Source: Neorhizobium alkalisoli (lineage in GTDB: Bacteria; Pseudomonadota; Alphaproteobacteria; Rhizobiales; Rhizobiaceae). From it: a stretch of DNA of 64,000 bases. The notes beneath the pieces are model-generated. The model did not search any database and was not told the origin of the DNA. It saw only the letters and a list, made by a program, of their open reading frames with translations. Numbering within the stretch: position 1 is the first letter of the stretch; each line of letters opens with the position of its first letter. Positions 36,561-45,354 of the stretch are shown piece after piece. The stretch lies in NCBI RefSeq assembly GCF_007829835.1, contig NZ_VIWP01000002.1:434001-498000 (forward strand), in the 5' to 3' direction. The position numbers were made by a program, and so were the translations under genes.

Positions 36561-36875
36561 ATGGCCGAGATCCATCTCAGCGACGAAGACAAAGCGTTCA
36601 TCAACGAACAGGTGAAGGCTGGCATCTACAAGGATGCCGACGCGGTCGTGGCTGCCGGATTGCGTCTGCTCGGCAGCGACGAAGGCAAGGTGGAAGAGCT
36701 TCGCCACCTTATCCAGCAGGGCATTGACGATGTCGATGCAGGACGGGTGTTGCGTTTCGAAAGCGCCGAGGAGATGACGGCACATATTTTGAAGATGGCG
36801 GAGGAACGGAAGAATGAAGCCGCGTCGTCTCAAGATATCGCTCGAGGCGCTGAACGATCTTCGCGGCATGTATGA
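36561..36875 (+). CDS. parD: ParD-type antitoxin
   Basis: A 104-residue protein with an N-terminal ribbon-helix-helix of the ParD/CC2985 type (KAFINEQVKAGIYKDADAVVAAGLRLL). The acidic C-terminal half should be the flexible toxin-binding region. A strong AAAGGAGA site precedes the ATG. Its last 20 codons overlap the toxin gene by 62 bases in another frame, longer than the usual few bases. ParD proteins neutralise ParE and repress their own promoter. Confidence 0.87.
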   Translation: MAEIHLSDEDKAFINEQVKAGIYKDADAVVAAGLRLLGSDEGKVEELRHLIQQGIDDVDAGRVLRFESAEEMTAHILKMAEERKNEAASSQDIARGAERSSRHV

Positions 36876-37137
36876 ATATATCGCCGAATTCGATCCGACT
36901 GCCGGCAAGCGCTTTCTTGATGATATCAACGGCAAGATCGCATGGATGGCGAAGCTCGGCATTACCGGCAGCCCACGCACCTTTATCCCCGGCCTGAGAG
37001 CCTTTCCCTATCGAAAACGCACCATCTACTTCTTCGTCGATGAGGAAGAAATGACGGTGCTGCGTGTGCTGCACATGCGGCAGAAAGCTTCGCCGGACTA
37101 TTTTCTTCCGCTGTACCAATCACCAGAAAAAGACTGA
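36814..37137 (+). CDS. parE: ParE/RelE-superfamily toxin
   Basis: A 107-residue basic protein with the RelE/ParE fold pattern: LSLEALNDLRGMYEYIA-like first helices, the GSPRTFIPGLRAFPYRKRTIYFFVDEEEMTVLRVLH strand region and a C-terminal tail. ParE toxins poison DNA gyrase; RelE relatives cut mRNA, and sequence alone does not decide. Its start (MKPRRLKIS) lies inside parD behind GGAGGAACGGAAG, giving a 62-base overlap. It ends eight bases before radA. Confidence 0.85.
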   Translation: MKPRRLKISLEALNDLRGMYEYIAEFDPTAGKRFLDDINGKIAWMAKLGITGSPRTFIPGLRAFPYRKRTIYFFVDEEEMTVLRVLHMRQKASPDYFLPLYQSPEKD

Positions 37138-37145
37138 CCTCCCCC

Positions 37146-38546
37146 ATGGCAAAACCCAAAACCCAATTCGTGTGCCAGAACTGCGGCACGGTGCATAACC
37201 GCTGGGCCGGCAAGTGTGATGGCTGCGGCGAGTGGAATACGATTGTCGAGGAAGATCCGATGGGCGGCATCGGGTCGGGTCCCGGCAAGGTGCCGAAAAA
37301 GGGGCGTGCCGTGGCGCTGACGACGCTGTCGGGCGAGACTGAGGAAGCGCCGCGCATCCATACCGGGATTTCCGAACTGGATCGGGCGACGGGTGGCGGG
37401 TTTGTGCGCGGTTCGGCCGTGCTGATCGGCGGCGATCCAGGCATCGGCAAATCGACGCTGCTGATGCAGGCCGCAGCTGCCCTCTCCCGCCGCGGTCACC
37501 GGATCATCTATGTCTCGGGCGAAGAAGCCGTTGCCCAGGTCCGTCTGCGCGCCCAGCGGCTGGATGCCGCCAATACCGAAGTGCTGCTCGCGGCCGAGAC
37601 GAATGTCGAAGACATTCTGGCGACGATTTCCGAGGGCAAGCGGCCGGATCTCGTCATCATCGATTCCATCCAGACGCTGTGGAGCGATACGGCGGATTCG
37701 GCGCCAGGCACCGTGACGCAGGTCAGGACAGGCGTGCAGGCGATGATCCGCTTTGCCAAGCAGACCGGGGCTGCGATGGTTCTCGTTGGCCATGTTACCA
37801 AGGAAGGCCAGATTGCAGGCCCCCGCGTCGTCGAGCATATGGTCGATGCCGTCCTCTATTTCGAAGGCGACCGCGGCCACCATTATCGCATCCTGCGCAC
37901 GGTCAAGAACCGTTTTGGGCCGACAGACGAGATCGGCGTGTTCGAAATGTCGGATCGTGGACTTCGCGAAGTCACCAATCCCTCCGAACTGTTTCTGGGC
38001 GAGCGTAATGCCAAGGCACCGGGTGCCGCGGTCTTTGCCGGCATGGAAGGCACCCGGCCGGTTCTGGTCGAGGTGCAGGCGCTAGTGGCGCCGACCTCGC
38101 TCGGCACGCCGCGCCGCGCCGTCGTCGGCTGGGATTCATCGAGGCTTGCGATGATCCTTGCGGTGCTGGAAGCGCATTGCGGGGTCAGGCTTGGCCAGCA
38201 CGACGTCTATCTCAACGTTGCCGGCGGTTACCGGATTTCCGAACCGGCGGCTGATATTGCCATTGCCTCGGCGCTCGTCTCGTCGCTTGCCGGGCTGGCG
38301 CTGCCGGCGGACCATGTCTATTTCGGCGAAATCAGCCTGTCTGGCGCCGTGCGCCCCGTGTCACAGACGGCGCAGCGGCTGAAGGAGGCGGAAAAGCTCG
38401 GTTTTGCCGGCGCCATGCTGCCGGCGAGTTCTGCCGAACTGCCGAAGGGCGGCAGCCGCTGGATCGAGATCGAGGATCTGCCCGATCTCGTCTCGCGCAT
38501 TGCCGGTTCCGCCAAGAAGCTGGGGAAACCCGTTGAAGATGATTGA
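37146..38546 (+). CDS. radA: DNA repair protein RadA
   Basis: A 466-residue RecA-related protein that promotes branch migration during recombinational repair. It has the N-terminal zinc finger CQNCG...CDGCGEW, Walker A GGDPGIGKST (about residue 97), the RadA-specific KNRFG motif and a C-terminal Lon-protease-like domain. Length is standard. Its ATG follows the toxin stop closely, so it may be partly co-transcribed with the parDE pair. Confidence 0.96.
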   Translation: MAKPKTQFVCQNCGTVHNRWAGKCDGCGEWNTIVEEDPMGGIGSGPGKVPKKGRAVALTTLSGETEEAPRIHTGISELDRATGGGFVRGSAVLIGGDPGIGKSTLLMQAAAALSRRGHRIIYVSGEEAVAQVRLRAQRLDAANTEVLLAAETNVEDILATISEGKRPDLVIIDSIQTLWSDTADSAPGTVTQVRTGVQAMIRFAKQTGAAMVLVGHVTKEGQIAGPRVVEHMVDAVLYFEGDRGHHYRILRTVKNRFGPTDEIGVFEMSDRGLREVTNPSELFLGERNAKAPGAAVFAGMEGTRPVLVEVQALVAPTSLGTPRRAVVGWDSSRLAMILAVLEAHCGVRLGQHDVYLNVAGGYRISEPAADIAIASALVSSLAGLALPADHVYFGEISLSGAVRPVSQTAQRLKEAEKLGFAGAMLPASSAELPKGGSRWIEIEDLPDLVSRIAGSAKKLGKPVEDD

Positions 38547-38647
38547 TCTTCCGTTAACAGCGCGGCTGATGTATGAGACTGCGCCGGGTGAGAGATTGCC
38601 CGGCGAAAATGCCGGCATAAAACGGCAGGTCCTGGAGTAGAGTCTTT

Positions 38648-39235
38648 ATGCCCATCACGATCTTCGACGGTATTGTCATTGGCGTCACCCTGTTCTCCGC
38701 CGTGCTCGCCATGGTCCGCGGCTTTTCCCGCGAAGTCCTGTCGATCGCAAGCTGGGCCGGATCGATCGCCGCCGCCTATTATCTGTACCCGATGGTCGTG
38801 CCCTACGCGGAAAAATACACGTCCGATCACCGGATCGCGATTGCCGCCTCTGCCGGCATCATCTTCCTGGTGGCGCTGATCGTCATTTCCTTCATCACCT
38901 CGCGGGTTGCCGATTTCATCATCGACAGCCGCATCGGCGCGTTGGACCGCACGCTCGGCTTCCTGTTCGGCGCTGCCCGCGGCATTTTGCTGCTGGTCGT
39001 CGCTGTCGCATTCTGGAACTGGCTGGTGGCCGAAAACGCCCAGCCGGCCTGGGTCACCCACGCCAAATCGAAGCCTTTCCTCGATACGCTGGTCGCGCGC
39101 CTCGAAGCCGTGCTGCCGGCCGATATCGACCCGCAGATCCGCGCCCGTATCCTTGGCCATGGCGAAGCGCCGGCAGAGGGCACGACCGGCACGGATCAGG
39201 CTCCGGCCGAGGACGCACCTGCAACAAATAATTGA
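38648..39235 (+). CDS. cvpA: CvpA family membrane protein
   Basis: A 195-residue protein with four membrane helices in the first ~125 residues (FDGIVIGVTLFSAVLAMVRGFSREVLS is the family start) and a soluble Ala/Pro-rich tail. CvpA is needed for colicin V production in E. coli and is frequently next to purF, as here; the molecular function is not settled. GGAG lies about 14 bases before the ATG. A terminator-like hairpin separates it from purF. Confidence 0.92.
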   Translation: MPITIFDGIVIGVTLFSAVLAMVRGFSREVLSIASWAGSIAAAYYLYPMVVPYAEKYTSDHRIAIAASAGIIFLVALIVISFITSRVADFIIDSRIGALDRTLGFLFGAARGILLLVVAVAFWNWLVAENAQPAWVTHAKSKPFLDTLVARLEAVLPADIDPQIRARILGHGEAPAEGTTGTDQAPAEDAPATNN

Positions 39236-39305
39236 CGCTGTGTTGCGCTTGATGCAGCGCACATCGTCACTATCTGTGATAACATTCGAAATCTGATGAA
39301 AGACG

Positions 39306-39350
39306 GGCTGGTCTCCGGGGAGGATTCCCCGGCCGGCCTTTCCATTTTTT
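39306..39350 (+). terminator. Terminator or attenuator between cvpA and purF
   Basis: A long GC-rich hairpin: outer helix GGCTGG/CCGGCC, three-base bulge, inner helix CCGGGGA/TCCCCGG with a GGAT loop, then TTTCCATTTTTT. It ends only 19 bases before the purF start, so it may act as an attenuator of purF rather than only a cvpA terminator. Confidence 0.75.
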
Positions 39351-39368
39351 CCGAAAGGACACGGCCAG

Positions 39369-40871
39369 ATGCTGCAGCCGGATTCGCAAACATTCGATGT
39401 CAAACAAGCCAACGAGTGGGAGGAAGACACTCTGCATGAAGAATGCGGTGTGTTCGGCATTCTCGGCCATCCGGACGCATCGACGCTGACGGCGCTTGGC
39501 CTGCACGCGCTCCAGCATCGCGGCCAGGAAGCGGCCGGTATCGTCTCCTTCGACGGCCTGCGCTTCCATTCGGAACGCCGCATGGGTCTGGTGGGCGACC
39601 ATTACACCGATCCTGCCACGCTTGCCCGCCTGCCCGGCAATATCGCCATCGGCCATAACCGCTATTCGACGACCGGCGAAGTGGCACTGCGCAACGTGCA
39701 GCCGCTGTTTGCCGAACTCGAAGTCGGCGGCATCGCAATTGCCCATAACGGCAATTTCACCAACGGCCTGACGCTGCGTCGTCAGCTGATCGCCGGTGGC
39801 GCCATCTGTCAGTCTACCTCGGATACCGAAGTCGTCCTGCACCTGATCGCCCGCTCGCGCTATTCCTCGACCGCCGACCGTTTCATCGACGCCGTGCGCC
39901 AGATGGAAGGCGGTTATTCGATGCTGGCCATGACCCGCACGAAGCTGATCGCTGCCCGCGACCCGGTCGGCATCCGCCCGCTCGTCATGGGCGAGCTCGA
40001 CGGCAAGCCGGTCTTCGCATCGGAAACCTGCGCGCTGGACATCATTGGCGCGAAATTCGTGCGTGACGTCGAAAACGGCGAAGTCATCATCTGCGAGATC
40101 CAGCCGGACGGTTCGATCGCCATCGATGCCCGCAAGGCCGGCAATGGCCAGCCGGAACGTCTGTGCCTGTTCGAATATGTCTATTTCGCCCGTCCGGATT
40201 CGGTCGTCGGCGGCCGCTCGGTCTATGTCGCGCGCAAGAACATGGGCATCAACCTTGCCAAGGAAGCCCCGGTTGCCGCCGACGTCGTCGTGCCGGTTCC
40301 GGATGGCGGCACCCCGGCTGCCCTCGGCTACGCCCAGGAAAGCGGCATTCCGTTCGAATACGGCATCATCCGCAACCACTATGTCGGCCGTACCTTCATC
40401 GAGCCGACGCAGCAGATCCGCGCCTTCGGCGTCAAGCTGAAGCATTCCGCCAACCGGGCGATGATCGAAGGCAAGCGCGTCGTTCTCGTGGATGACTCGG
40501 TCGTGCGCGGCACCACCTCGCTGAAGATCGTGCAGATGATCCGCGATGCCGGTGCCAAGGAAGTGCATTTGCGCGTCGCAAGCCCGATGATCTATTACCC
40601 GGACTTCTACGGCATCGATACGCCGGACCGCGAAAAGCTGCTCGCCAACCAGTATGACAGCCTCGAAGCGATGTGCAAATATATCGGCGCGGACAGTCTC
40701 GAATTCCTGTCGATCAACGGTCTTTACCGGGCCGTCGGCGGCGAAGACCGCAACGATGCGCGGCCGCAGTTTACCGACCACTATTTCACCGGTGACTATC
40801 CGACCCGCCTTCTCGACAAGGACGGCGAAGCTGTCGGCCGCAAGGTATCGCTGCTCGCCAGCAACGGCTGA
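39369..40871 (+). CDS. purF: Amidophosphoribosyltransferase
   Basis: A 500-residue enzyme that makes 5-phosphoribosylamine from PRPP and glutamine, the first committed purine step. A short propeptide precedes the N-terminal nucleophile Cys (HEECGVFGI), so it matures by cleavage before this Cys. The PRPP loop VVLVDDSVVRGTTS is intact. Its translation start follows AAAGGACACGG. A strong hairpin terminator lies downstream and another terminator-like hairpin just upstream. Confidence 0.97.
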   Translation: MLQPDSQTFDVKQANEWEEDTLHEECGVFGILGHPDASTLTALGLHALQHRGQEAAGIVSFDGLRFHSERRMGLVGDHYTDPATLARLPGNIAIGHNRYSTTGEVALRNVQPLFAELEVGGIAIAHNGNFTNGLTLRRQLIAGGAICQSTSDTEVVLHLIARSRYSSTADRFIDAVRQMEGGYSMLAMTRTKLIAARDPVGIRPLVMGELDGKPVFASETCALDIIGAKFVRDVENGEVIICEIQPDGSIAIDARKAGNGQPERLCLFEYVYFARPDSVVGGRSVYVARKNMGINLAKEAPVAADVVVPVPDGGTPAALGYAQESGIPFEYGIIRNHYVGRTFIEPTQQIRAFGVKLKHSANRAMIEGKRVVLVDDSVVRGTTSLKIVQMIRDAGAKEVHLRVASPMIYYPDFYGIDTPDREKLLANQYDSLEAMCKYIGADSLEFLSINGLYRAVGGEDRNDARPQFTDHYFTGDYPTRLLDKDGEAVGRKVSLLASNG

Positions 40872-40898
40872 GCTTCGACACCGCCATCAGCATTTCAA

Positions 40899-40930
40899 CG
40901 AGGCCGCGGATCATCTCCGCGGCCTCGTTT
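40899..40930 (+). terminator. Intrinsic terminator of purF
   Basis: CGAGGCCGCGGA (40899-40910) pairs perfectly with TCCGCGGCCTCG (40916-40927), followed by TTT. It ends purF transcription just ahead of RTX gene 4. Confidence 0.85.
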
Positions 40931-41001
40931 GCGTTTGCAGAAAAGTAGCATTGCCCGTCTAGGATCACGGCCAATCAGGCCTCGTGATCGATGGAAAGAC
41001 A

Positions 41002-42087
41002 ATGGCAAAGCCCTATAGCGGTTATTTCGAAGCGCTCGGCCAGCGGGAATCCAGCGGTCGTTACGACGCCACCAATTCCTATGGATATCTTGGCAAATAC
41101 CAGATGGGCGAAGGCGCGCTGATCGACAGCGGCTATTACACCTCGGACGGCAGCTGGCGAAACGATTGGGACAGCAGCCATTTCACCGGCAAGGACGGCG
41201 TTTTCAGCAAGGCCGATTTTCTTTCTTCGCCGGATGCTCAGGAAAACGCGATCCAGACCTATACGAGCCTGCTCTGGCGTTATCTCGGCAGCGCCCAGCA
41301 ATATGAAGGCCAGGTAATCGACGGCATCAAGATCACCATTTCCGGCCTGCTCGGCGGCAGCCATCTGGTCGGGGCCGGCAATGTCGCGAAATACCTGAAT
41401 TCCGGCGGCGATACCGTTCCCAAGGACGGCAATGCCGTTCCGGTGACCGATTACATCAAGCTGCTCGGCGATTACGACACACCTTTCTCCTACGATCACG
41501 GCAAGGCGGAAAAGCTGAATGGCGGCCATGGCCGCGACGTGCTTTACGGCTACGGTGGCAATGACACGCTGATCGGCAAGGGTGGCAATGACCGGCTTTA
41601 TGGCGGCGATGGCAATGACCGTCTCTGGGGCGGTGCCGGCAATGACGTCATGGTCGGCGGCAAGGGCAATGACATCTTCATCTTCAAGCGCGCCGATATC
41701 GGCGGCATCGACACGATCACCGATTTTGCCAAGGGTGACCGGCTCGATTTTCGCTCCTTCGATGCGGACCGGTCGACGCCCGGCATCCAGGCCCTGACCT
41801 ATCTCGGCGGAAAAGCCTTCACGGGCCATGACGGCGAGATGCGGATCGTCAAAACGTCGAGCATGACGAACATTCTCGTCGATACGGACGGCGACCGCGA
41901 TGCGGATCTCACCATCCGCCTCAAGGGAAAATATGTGCTTTCAACCGCAGACTTCCTCGGCATCGAGGTGGCGCTGGTGACGAAATCCCACAAGCTGGTG
42001 GCCAGCAGTGATGCAGGCCACACCACCGTCTATGACGATCTTGCGGCGCTCGCCAGGCATGCCGGAGACTTCGACGGGCTGGTTTGA
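41002..42087 (+). CDS. RTX protein 4: lysozyme/transglycosylase-like domain fused to Ca-binding repeats
   Basis: A 361-residue protein with no signal peptide. Residues about 8-120 look like a lysozyme/SLT-fold domain: a candidate catalytic Glu in GQRESSGRYD followed by the strand GYLGKYQMGE. Residues about 180-235 contain RTX nonapeptides (GGHGRDVLYG, GYGGNDTLIG, GKGGNDRLYG, GGDGNDRLWG, GGAGNDVMVG). The C-terminal ~130 residues are beta-rich. The combination suggests a type I secreted peptidoglycan hydrolase that folds only in external calcium. The start at 41002 follows GGAAAGAC; a GTG six codons earlier is possible. Enzyme activity is inference. Confidence 0.8.
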   Translation: MAKPYSGYFEALGQRESSGRYDATNSYGYLGKYQMGEGALIDSGYYTSDGSWRNDWDSSHFTGKDGVFSKADFLSSPDAQENAIQTYTSLLWRYLGSAQQYEGQVIDGIKITISGLLGGSHLVGAGNVAKYLNSGGDTVPKDGNAVPVTDYIKLLGDYDTPFSYDHGKAEKLNGGHGRDVLYGYGGNDTLIGKGGNDRLYGGDGNDRLWGGAGNDVMVGGKGNDIFIFKRADIGGIDTITDFAKGDRLDFRSFDADRSTPGIQALTYLGGKAFTGHDGEMRIVKTSSMTNILVDTDGDRDADLTIRLKGKYVLSTADFLGIEVALVTKSHKLVASSDAGHTTVYDDLAALARHAGDFDGLV

Positions 42088-42147
42088 TCGGGCGGGGACA
42101 GACAGCCCGCTCTTGCGCCTGCCCTCGTCCCTCGCCATCTTCGCCCC

Positions 42148-42483
42148 ATGGCGAGAAAACAAAGAGGCGACATCGTTTCCTGGTATCAGCAGCCGGAACC
42201 GGAGATCTGCCCACTTTGCGGCCGGTCCATTCCGGCGGATCAGCGCGACGAACATCATCTTGTTCCAAAGAGCCGCGGCGGCAGGGAAACGCAGGCGCTG
42301 CACCGCATCTGCCACAGGCAGATCCACGCCCTGTTCAGCGAGGCCGAACTGGAAAAATCCTATTTTACAGTCGATGCGCTTCTCGATCATCCCGAGATGC
42401 GGAAATTCGTGAACTGGGTGATCAAGAAACCACCGGGTTTCTACGACGGCACAAAGAAAAGCCGCCGCAGGCGGGACGAGTAG
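42148..42483 (+). CDS. HNH nuclease domain protein
   Basis: A 111-residue basic protein with an HNH/beta-beta-alpha-metal fold: CPLCGRSI (zinc-binding pair), DEHHLVPKSRGG (catalytic His region) and LHRICHRQIHALF (metal-binding histidines). Small free-standing HNH proteins are usually nucleases of unknown role. No good ribosome-binding site is visible before the ATG, and it lies 60 bases after RTX gene 4. No phage or restriction genes are adjacent. Confidence 0.82.
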   Translation: MARKQRGDIVSWYQQPEPEICPLCGRSIPADQRDEHHLVPKSRGGRETQALHRICHRQIHALFSEAELEKSYFTVDALLDHPEMRKFVNWVIKKPPGFYDGTKKSRRRRDE

Positions 42484-42502
42484 GTTTTACGCCGCGCCGC
42501 GT

Positions 42503-42886
42503 TCAGTGAAGTGCCGCCATGCGGTGAAGCTGGGCGGTGATCTGCGAGGTATCATAGGGCTTGGAATAAAACACGCTGCGGGGCGGCAGCGTGACGTCAC
42601 CGCCCTTGACGTGGCCTGAGACGATGATGATCTCGATCGGCGGCCAGCGGTCGCGTACCATCGCTGCCAGTCGCATGCCGTTCATGGTGCCCGGCATGTC
42701 GATATCGGTGAAGACGATGCGGATATCCTTGCGCGTCTGAAGAATTTCCAGCGCCTCGTCGGCATTGCGTGCCTCCACCGGCTCGAAACCGGCATCCTCG
42801 ACGAGGTCGAGTGCCATCATCAGCAATAGCGGTTCATCCTCGACGACGAGGACGGCAGGCTTGGTAGGTGTCTTGGACGATCCCAT
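42503..42886 (-). CDS. Single-domain response regulator
   Basis: A 127-residue receiver domain only. The acidic pocket (VEDEP), phosphoacceptor Asp in FTDIDMPG, Ser in IVSGH and Lys in YSKPY are all present, so phosphorylation is expected. It has no output domain. Its ATG directly follows the stop of the histidine kinase gene (TGAATG), so the two form a cognate pair. Such stand-alone receivers often act by protein binding or as phosphate sinks. Confidence 0.92.
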   Translation of the reverse strand: MGSSKTPTKPAVLVVEDEPLLLMMALDLVEDAGFEPVEARNADEALEILQTRKDIRIVFTDIDMPGTMNGMRLAAMVRDRWPPIEIIIVSGHVKGGDVTLPPRSVFYSKPYDTSQITAQLHRMAALH

Positions 42887-44965
42887 TCAGAAGTCTGCCT
42901 GTTGGAGCTGAGATAATAACGCCCACATCTCTACGATGAGGCCAGAAGGTTCATAACGAACGTCGACGCCACCTGTTCCAGCCAGCCCCATACGAATCAG
43001 CTTGGACCCGAAACCTTTATTTTCCGGTTCCGCCACCAGCGGACCATTGGATTCCTTCCATGTGAAGCGGAAAACCGCCTGATCGCCCCTGCCCTCGACA
43101 TGCCATCCGATGGCAACACGGCCGTTGAGACCGGAAAGGCTTCCATATTTTACAGCATTGGTCGCGAGCTCGTGCAGGACCAGCGAAAGCGACAAAGTGC
43201 CCTTCGGACCAAAGGTGACGGGCGAGCCATCGACATCCACCCTGTCGCGCACGGCAAGCCGATCGAGCGTTCTGTCGATCACGTTGACAACCGGCGCACT
43301 GCTCCAGTTGCGCTCGAGAAGGATCTCGTGCGCCGAGCTCAGCGCATGCAGGCGGCGCTCGAAGGCATGGACATGTTCACGCTCCTTCACCGGCCTCAGC
43401 GTCTGGGCGGCAATGGCCTGCACCATGGCAAGGGTGTTCTTGAGACGATGGCCCAGTTCGCGCTGCAGGACCTGCTGTTCGGCTTCCGCATGCACACGCG
43501 CGATCGCCGACTGGATGCGGTCACCGAAACTGCGCAGGAAGGCCAGTTCCTCACCACTCCAGGCATAGGGATGATTGTGATGGACGAAGACGACAAGGCT
43601 GAACCGGCCCTGATCCATGATCGGCACATTGACCAGAACCCGGATGTCGATATCGAGCAGGGCCTGCGCATTGGCGCTCGTGCGCGGATCCTGAGTGACA
43701 TCGGGAATGACGACCGGATTGCCGATCTTCAGATCGTTGATGAAGGAGCCGTAATCGCGGAAATGATGCAGGCCGACCACCGAGGATACGCCTGGCGCCG
43801 TCCATTCCGGCTGCATCACGACCGTCTCTTCTGCCATGTTGACGATGCCGAACCCGGCGCGCGTCGCATCGAGCGCCTTGGCCATCAGGTCGGCAGCGGC
43901 CATTGCCATGGATTCCGTATCGGTCAGATGGCTCAGCCGATCACCGAGATCAAGCAAGGCCTGTACGCGGGCTGCAGCACGCTTGATGATCGTGATGTCC
44001 TTGACCGCACCGATCATCTTGACCGGCCGCCCCGCCTCGTCCCTGACAAAACTCGCCGTACGCGAAATCCAGCGAATGCCGAGATCGGTCTGGATCCGGT
44101 ATTCGACCTCCAAGGCGGCGCTGGCATCGGCACGGGAACTGTCGTTCGACTGCGCACCCTGATCACCGGAGACGATCTTCGCTTCCAGCATGGCGGCCGG
44201 ATAGGATGCGGCGACAGGCACATGGAAGATGCGGCAGAAGGTCGGCGACGGTTTCAGAATGCCGCTGGCGATATCCACCTCGAACGTGCCGATGCCGCCG
44301 GCCTCCTGCGCCGCCAGCGTCTCGTTGGCACTTGCGCGCATATTGGCCGTCAGGCTCTTCTGGCGGCGAAACAGATCATCCTTGCGCTGCGACAGTTTTC
44401 GCGCCTCGAACAGGACGATGACCTGCGCGGCCAGCGCCCGCAGGCCTTCCCGCTGTTCGGGCTCCAGCCCCTGCGGTCTCGGCACGGTGTCGATGACACA
44501 GAGACTGCCGATGATGACATTGTCCGGCGTGATCAAAGGCGCCCCGGCATAAAACCGGATATGCGGCTCTTCGGTCACCAACGTGTTGTCGCGGGTGCGC
44601 GGATCGGCTGTGAGGTCCGGGATGACGAGGAGATCGGTACCCGACAATGCATGGCGACAGACCGATTGTGAAATCGGCGTCTCGCAGGCTTCGAAGCCCA
44701 CCCTTGCCTTGAACCACTGGCGATCCGCCTCGACAAGGCTGATCAGCGCGACAGGCGTCTTGCACAGCGCCGTGGCGATCTGGACGATGCCATCGAATTC
44801 GGCTTCGGCGGGAGAGTTGAGGATATCGTAGGCGGCTAACGCTTCAAGGCGGTCCAGCAACGCGGCCTCGTCATCATGGTCGAAATTACGCAAGGTCGGT
44901 CCCGAAACAACACAATCTTCCTGCAACATAGAGCGCGAAAAAGGTTTGTCATTGTTCCCGATCAA
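42887..44965 (-). CDS. HWE-family sensor histidine kinase (GAF-PAS-GAF)
   Basis: A 692-residue soluble kinase with no membrane helix, so it senses a cytoplasmic signal. Domains in order: GAF (about 35-195), PAS with PAC (about 225-330), a second GAF (about 345-490) and an HWE kinase core. The phosphoacceptor His506 lies in RELGHRLKN, the N-box reads HELATNAVKYG (about 598), and the family-defining W-x-E is WKE (about 636). HWE kinases are especially common in Rhizobiales. The GAF domains lack an obvious bilin-binding Cys motif. It is transcribed with the receiver gene downstream. Confidence 0.92.
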   Translation of the reverse strand: MIGNNDKPFSRSMLQEDCVVSGPTLRNFDHDDEAALLDRLEALAAYDILNSPAEAEFDGIVQIATALCKTPVALISLVEADRQWFKARVGFEACETPISQSVCRHALSGTDLLVIPDLTADPRTRDNTLVTEEPHIRFYAGAPLITPDNVIIGSLCVIDTVPRPQGLEPEQREGLRALAAQVIVLFEARKLSQRKDDLFRRQKSLTANMRASANETLAAQEAGGIGTFEVDIASGILKPSPTFCRIFHVPVAASYPAAMLEAKIVSGDQGAQSNDSSRADASAALEVEYRIQTDLGIRWISRTASFVRDEAGRPVKMIGAVKDITIIKRAAARVQALLDLGDRLSHLTDTESMAMAAADLMAKALDATRAGFGIVNMAEETVVMQPEWTAPGVSSVVGLHHFRDYGSFINDLKIGNPVVIPDVTQDPRTSANAQALLDIDIRVLVNVPIMDQGRFSLVVFVHHNHPYAWSGEELAFLRSFGDRIQSAIARVHAEAEQQVLQRELGHRLKNTLAMVQAIAAQTLRPVKEREHVHAFERRLHALSSAHEILLERNWSSAPVVNVIDRTLDRLAVRDRVDVDGSPVTFGPKGTLSLSLVLHELATNAVKYGSLSGLNGRVAIGWHVEGRGDQAVFRFTWKESNGPLVAEPENKGFGSKLIRMGLAGTGGVDVRYEPSGLIVEMWALLSQLQQADF

Positions 44966-45037
44966 ATTCCTCTTTCGGTTGCTTTCCGGTGAGAAGCAAT
45001 CAGAGGCTTAAGTCTCGGAGATCATCCTTCGCCGGGA

Positions 45038-45058
45038 GGTGGGATGCATTATCCCACC
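45038..45058. repeat. Perfect 8-bp inverted repeat
   Basis: GGTGGGAT and ATCCCACC pair around a five-base loop in the spacer between the small unknown gene and the histidine kinase gene. No T-run follows on either strand. It could be a weak terminator or an operator for the kinase gene, whose start lies about 75 bases away. Confidence 0.4.
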
Positions 45059-45120
45059 CGTTTGAAAGCACCCGAGCTCGCGTAATTCCGACGCCTGGAG
45101 CGTCGATGCGACTGAAAAGG

Positions 45121-45354
45121 TCAGGAATAACTTTGGCGCAGGGACCGGGATGTCTCGACGATCTTGTCGATCAGCACACCATCATCGCGGATGCCAAGCT
45201 GGTAGAAGCGGATTGCCATCGCGGCCAGCCGCTCGGCCAGCGGATCGTGACGTGACAGGCAAGCCGTGTAGCGCGCCGTCTCGTAGATCACCTTCAACCT
45301 TTCCAGCTCTTCCGGAGAGATCGGGTCGTTTGTTGCGCGTTCTGAACTGTTCAT
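45121..45354 (-). CDS. Small unknown protein
   Basis: A 77-residue protein of unknown function starting MNSSERATNDPISPEELERL, predicted mostly helical, with no membrane segment. It is likely real: GGGAGGCGAG lies directly before the ATG and codon usage is normal. It lies upstream of the HWE kinase gene on the same strand. A TTAGC-attc-GCTAA palindrome (about 45374-45387) lies just upstream and may be an operator. Confidence 0.65.
   Translation of the reverse strand: MNSSERATNDPISPEELERLKVIYETARYTACLSRHDPLAERLAAMAIRFYQLGIRDDGVLIDKIVETSRSLRQSYS

Noticed and set aside
45038..45058. Hairpin as an intrinsic terminator
   Set aside because: Perfect stem, but neither strand has a following T-run; left as an unassigned inverted repeat.
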